NCBI GenBank assembly: GCA_021770785.1
Contig: JAETQH010000033.1
Location: 1 to 46,905 of the forward strand
From: Lachnospiraceae bacterium
GTDB lineage: Bacteria > Bacillota > Clostridia > Lachnospirales > Lachnospiraceae
Direction: 5' to 3'
DNA: 46,905 nt
The stretch's first letter is position 1; each line of letters opens with the position of its first letter. A program made the translations under genes and the position numbers. This document shows positions 43,696 through 46,905 of the stretch, one piece after another. The notes beneath the pieces were generated by a model. That model was not told the origin of the DNA and made no database searches. It worked only from the letters and a program-made list of their open reading frames with translations.

Positions 43696-44817
43696 TTATA
43701 TGTTACTATTAAAGCCTACGATAAATATACTGCCTTGAGGCTGATTGTTTTTCACATAAATGTATCCATTATGCTTTTCAATAATACTTTTTACAATGGC
43801 CAGCCCAAGCCCACTGCCACCCAGTTCTCGACTGCGAGACTTGTCTACACAGAAAAACGTGTCAAAAATATGAGACTTAGCCTCATCAGGGATACCGATA
43901 CCGGTATCTGCAATAGTTACCTGATCATCTGTTATTTCGATGAAAATGGAGCCGCAATCTACATTGTAGCGGATTGCATTGGAGATCAGATTAAAAAACG
44001 CTCGCTGCAACAAACTGTCATCGCCTAACACTGTTCCTTTGCCAGAAATTGTAATTTCAATGTGTTTAGTAGCGGCATATTCCTCAAGTTCAAAAACCGT
44101 TTCTTCAAGCAAAGGTTTCAACTCTACTGGTTCCTTTTTCCCTATCCCTTGTTCGTTGGTAAATGTGAGTAGATCTTTTACCAGATTGGAAAGACGCTCT
44201 GTGCTTTCTCCAATACTTTGCAGTAAATTTGTATATTCCTCAGCATTTCGATCTGGCTTCATTTGAAATACATCCAACTGGGTTTGAATCGCAGCGAGAG
44301 GGGTACGTAATTCATGGGCAGCATTAGCAGAAAAATTTTTTTGTACCTGATAGGACAGATTAAGTTTCTCGGTCATATTTTGAAATGCCTGAGCCAACTT
44401 TGCAGCTTCATCTTTTGTTTGTGGAATTGAGACACCCTCATCCAGATTGTGAATGTCAATATGTTGAACTCTCTCTGTAAGGTCTTCCAATGGCTTAAGT
44501 GTTCTGGAAGCAAACAGATAGGTTAAAGCAGAACCTATCGCAATTAGGCAGAGCATGACCAACACGGTTGTTCCCCTAAATTGCCAGAGAGCTTCCGTGA
44601 CTGCAGCAGAGGGCTCCGATGTGATTGCCAGCATACTTTCGTCAACAGAAATCGCCGGCATACTTTCATCAACAGAGATCGCCGGCGTAGTAATGGTGGC
44701 CTGAACCAGTCCATTGGTTGAGTAAATAGTAGAGATTGCAAACGCCACACACATAGCAGTTAAAATACATACTGAAATAGCAGTCAATTTTAGCTTTAAC
44801 GGGATACTTCTTTTCAT
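43696..44817 (-). CDS. Sensor histidine kinase
   Basis: Membrane sensor kinase of 373 residues. Two membrane helices (about 10-30 and 80-105) enclose a short outer loop that contains two copies of AISVDESM. A HAMP domain follows (ASRTLKPLEDLTERVQHID). H-box FSANAAHELRTPLAAIQTQL carries the phosphorylated His near residue 168; the ATPase motifs are FFNLISNAIRYN, IADTGIGIPDEA and GGSGLGLAIVKSIIEKH. It overlaps the response-regulator gene by four bases, so the two are coupled. The small outer loop suggests sensing within the membrane or through the adjacent ABC exporters, as in peptide-antibiotic sensors; the signal is unknown. Confidence 0.93.
   Translation of the reverse strand: MKRSIPLKLKLTAISVCILTAMCVAFAISTIYSTNGLVQATITTPAISVDESMPAISVDESMLAITSEPSAAVTEALWQFRGTTVLVMLCLIAIGSALTYLFASRTLKPLEDLTERVQHIDIHNLDEGVSIPQTKDEAAKLAQAFQNMTEKLNLSYQVQKNFSANAAHELRTPLAAIQTQLDVFQMKPDRNAEEYTNLLQSIGESTERLSNLVKDLLTFTNEQGIGKKEPVELKPLLEETVFELEEYAATKHIEITISGKGTVLGDDSLLQRAFFNLISNAIRYNVDCGSIFIEITDDQVTIADTGIGIPDEAKSHIFDTFFCVDKSRSRELGGSGLGLAIVKSIIEKHNGYIYVKNNQPQGSIFIVGFNSNI
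44627..44680. repeat. 27-bp tandem duplication in the kinase sensor loop
   Basis: Two units of 27 bases (44627-44653 and 44654-44680), differing at three positions, and part of a third encode the repeated nonapeptide AISVDESMP/L in the outer loop of the kinase. The frame is kept. Confidence 0.85.
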
Positions 44818-45494
44818 GCGCTTCCTCCCTCACGAATCACATAACCTTCGCCGATGATGTTACAGACAGGGTCATATCCCAACTGTGCTTTTAACTTCCG
44901 ACGCAGGGAGGACATATGGACTCGAACTGAATTAGAAAAGGTGTCAGCATTACTGTCCCATATGTGTTCAATCAGTTCTTCTAACTTGATTACTCGTCCC
45001 TTATGCAGCAGCAGATACTCCAATAGGGCGTTTTCTTTCGTGGTCAGAGAAACTGGATGTCCCGCTGCGGTTGCGATTCTGGATGCGGTATCAAAGCAAA
45101 GGGACCCACTGGACAAAACAGTGTTTTCAATCACTGTTTTCCTACGTAGCAGTGAGCGTACACGAGCCTCTAACTCCGCAAAATGAAAAGGTTTCGTCAG
45201 GTAGTCGTTGGCTCCCAAATCCAGCCCTTTTACCTTGTCTTCAATCCCATCACGGGCAGACAGAATCAACACAGGTACATCCAAATTTTCCTTACGAAAA
45301 TTTTCGAGCACAGAAAACCCATCTAGCTTGGGCAAATTCAGGTCCAGAATGATGAGATCATATCTTTCATAAAAGGCCTTTTCATCTGCACTCTCTCCAT
45401 CTTCCGCTACATCAATAGCATATCCTTTCAAACGTAGCCCTTCTGCAAGGGAATTACGCAGCTTTTCTTCATCTTCTACAATCAAAATTTTCAT
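44814..45494 (-). CDS. OmpR-family response regulator
   Basis: Two-domain regulator of 226 residues. The receiver domain (1-115) has acidic EDEE at the start, phosphoacceptor Asp in LIILDLNLPKLDG near residue 51, LSARDG and the Lys of YLTKPFHFAEL. The winged-helix domain (about 128-222) includes LTTKENALLEYLLLHKGRV and SNSVRVHMSSLRRKLKAQLG. It is first in the two-component operon and overlaps the kinase. The likely target is the downstream TlpA/ABC operon, whose promoter has an 11-base-period direct repeat. Confidence 0.94.
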   Translation of the reverse strand: MKILIVEDEEKLRNSLAEGLRLKGYAIDVAEDGESADEKAFYERYDLIILDLNLPKLDGFSVLENFRKENLDVPVLILSARDGIEDKVKGLDLGANDYLTKPFHFAELEARVRSLLRRKTVIENTVLSSGSLCFDTASRIATAAGHPVSLTTKENALLEYLLLHKGRVIKLEELIEHIWDSNADTFSNSVRVHMSSLRRKLKAQLGYDPVCNIIGEGYVIREGGSA

Positions 45495-45860
45495 CGGACC
45501 ACCTCGTTTCTACATTGAGTGTATATGAAGAACTATAAAATTTGTGTAAAGTCGGGATCACCTTTACTGTCTGGACAAACCGATACCCACTGTTTAATCA
45601 AGTTTCCTCTTTTTTTAGTAAGAGCATAAATCTTTAAGTAAGAACAATCTATTAGTTGGGATATGAGTGAATTGCCCTAAATGCTTGGCTTTGCACCGGG
45701 TATAGGGCCAATGAAGCCACACCTGGTGCTCTTGCTGGAGTATATTGGATAAATTATATCGTGGTTATCGCGATAAGTCAACAAGGCGCAAGATATAGTA
45801 CCGGGCGATGGGACAGAAGAAATGATAGGATAGCCGCACCAAGGAGGGGTGGCGGCAAGG
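45495..45860. other. Intergenic region with probable left flank of an IS remnant
   Basis: About 365 bases upstream of the response-regulator gene and of the transposase remnant. The first part should hold the promoter of the two-component genes. A purine-rich AAGGAGG precedes the transposase start. I could not find a convincing IS terminal repeat. Confidence 0.4.
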
Positions 45861-46404
45861 ATGAGCCAGCAAAAAGGGATTAGCTTCAAAGAGTTTCGGC
45901 AGCGATTCCAGACGGAGGAAGCGTGCGAGGTATATTTGTTTGAACAGCGTTGGCCGGACGGTTTCGTCTGCCCTAAATGTGGAGGAACTGGCTATGGTGT
46001 CCCTCACTGACCAGGGGCGTTCCCGCCTTTTCAAAATACAGATATCCAATCTGAATGCAGCAGCAAAAAATACCGCTGCCCAGTGTACTGTTCGCCCTAG
46101 CAGCGAGATCCACAATGATGCCCTCAGAGCCTTTCGTACCGCGCTGCGTGAGGGATATACCCACCATTACCAGGTCTTTGATAAAGACAGCAGTGCCCTG
46201 CGCTGGGTGCACACCTTGATTTCCAATGTGAAGACCTTTCTCCTGGGAACCTGCCATGGCCTGGGCAAAAAGCATCTGCAAAGCTACTTTGACGAGTTTT
46301 CTTTCCGATTCATCCGTCGTTTCTGGCCTGATCAGATATTCCCCAGGCTTGTCTGTGCTGTAGCTGCTTCCAATATCTTGGGCTATGTTGACTTAATGGG
46401 ATAA
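45861..46404 (+). pseudogene. IS1595-family transposase remnant
   Basis: The start MSQQKGISFKEFRQRFQTEE, then WPDGFVCPKCGG (zinc-ribbon N-terminus of IS1595 transposases), soon meets a stop. Another frame resumes with the C-terminal part: EIHNDALRAFRTALREGYTH, YQVFDKDSSALRWVHTLISN, KHLQSYFDEFSFRFIRRFWP. The central catalytic region is missing and the frame is shifted, so it is an internally deleted, inactive copy. Confidence 0.85.
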
Positions 46405-46430
46405 TCACAAATTATATTGGCTGTGTCTGG

Positions 46431-46811
46431 GTGAATCAGGACTACTGGAACATCGTTCTTCCGTGCATATCGAACACATTGCATTGTCCCAGAACGCAGA
46501 TTCCGAGCATCGGCTACATCCAGGCTATTTCCTCCGGCTGGGCATTGCCTTCCATGAAGCAATCCTTAAATATTTGCGAATATTTTGAAATAACGCCCCT
46601 GCAATTTTGGGACACTACCGAAAACACTCCACAGCTTGTCAGAAAGGCATTAGATGGCATCAAGACATTATCAGATGATGATTTAATTATATTGCTTGGT
46701 CTTATAGCACGGATGAACCAAGGAAAATGGCGGCAGGCGCCAGATGGCTACTGCCGTTTAGTTTTTTCTTATGTGTCTAATCTTATAACGGCAAGCAATG
46801 CCCCAGGATAG
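46431..46811 (+). pseudogene. Truncated XRE-type regulator
   Basis: From about 46510 the frame reads IGYIQAISSGWALPSMKQSL, NICEYFEITPLQFWDT and LVRKALDGIKTLSDDDLIIL, the second half of a common clostridial XRE domain protein plus its tail. The expected first helices are not in this frame; a neighbouring frame contains HIALSQNADS, which would fit, so a frameshift near 46505 is likely. It is probably inactive. Confidence 0.6.
46731..46768 (+). terminator. Hairpin terminator within the XRE remnant tail
   Basis: CGGCAG and CTGCCG enclose a smaller GCC/GGC pair and are followed by TTTAGTTTTTT. It is probably the original terminator of the XRE gene. Confidence 0.65.
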
Positions 46812-46835
46812 CCATCCGGCTCCTGGCGCTGCTTG

Positions 46836-46903
46836 TTGGGGATTCCCCAAGCCCCTTTTGAACACAGAATTTCATTCTGTGGCTGCGCGTTCCTGCGGAA
46901 CGC
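46836..46903. other. Cluster of three dyads, possible origin of transfer
   Basis: In 68 bases: TTGGGGA-T-TCCCCAA, CACAGAAT-TTC-ATTCTGTG and GCGTTCC-TGC-GGAACGC. None has a T-run. Successive hairpins at the cargo/mobilisation border of an integrative element are a usual setting for oriT, but no relaxase gene is inside the window. Confidence 0.35.
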
Positions 46904-46905
46904 TT

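Noticed and set aside
45661..45860. Search for the left inverted repeat of the IS1595-family remnant
   Set aside because: No sequence left of the transposase pairs convincingly with the region after 46404, so the IS borders cannot be set.

Overview
The window looks like chromosome from a gut anaerobe of the Clostridia (most likely Lachnospiraceae). It carries a pflB-pflA pair, a PotA-PotB-PotCD polyamine transporter, YitT, large secreted Fn3/InlB-repeat cell-wall hydrolases and a likely sporulation-controlled small protein. All of these are Firmicutes-like, with strong AGGAGG ribosome binding sites and rho-independent terminators. Almost all genes are on the minus strand. No rRNA, tRNA or CRISPR array was seen.

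Layout. (1) 1-18.5 kb is core-like chromosome: pflA (cut by the window edge) and pflB; a PAS-GGDEF diguanylate cyclase; a metallophosphoesterase; an operon of two secreted repeat proteins with lysozyme-type domains; a LytTR regulator with its DUF3021 membrane partner; YitT; and potA-potB-potCD, with potC and potD fused. (2) 18.6-19.1 kb holds a small Cys/Lys/Asp-rich protein behind a sigma-K-like promoter and a long inverted repeat. (3) 19.1-28.7 kb is an AT-rich restriction-modification island with three systems side by side. The first is AlwI-like (a two-domain methyltransferase, the endonuclease and a coupled aminoglycoside adenylyltransferase homologue). The second is DpnII-like (dpnM, dpnA, dpnB). 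The third has a methyltransferase divergent from a small XRE control protein and an unrecognised 177-residue protein that may be its endonuclease. Three copies of one 15-bp dyad, two at the control-protein locus and one upstream of dpnM, suggest that one regulator controls two of the systems. (4) 28.7-32.3 kb is mobile-element debris (a frameshifted sigma factor and a broken serine recombinase) followed by an intact DUF4160-DUF2442 pair.

(5) From 32.3 kb to the right edge lies what appears to be one end of an integrative element. A 3' fragment of rpsI (ribosomal protein S9: last 15 codons plus stop), followed by a terminator, abuts two tandem tyrosine integrases, an excisionase-like protein and a sigma-like regulator. 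Next come a winged-helix protein with a decayed paralogue, and then a cargo operon: response regulator and sensor kinase, a TlpA-like lipoprotein, two MacB-type ABC exporters, a CD1871A-type CxxC membrane peptide and a NapH-like polyferredoxin. Beyond these are a broken IS1595-family transposase, a broken XRE gene and a cluster of dyads that could be an origin of transfer. The intact rpsI and the conjugation genes should lie beyond the right edge.

The most interesting points are the rpsI attachment fragment, the shared operator of the restriction island, the nested GATC/GGATC specificities, the uncharacterised redox/ABC cargo operon, and the unusual PotA with an internal duplicated insert. 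All functions are read from motifs and context without database searches.
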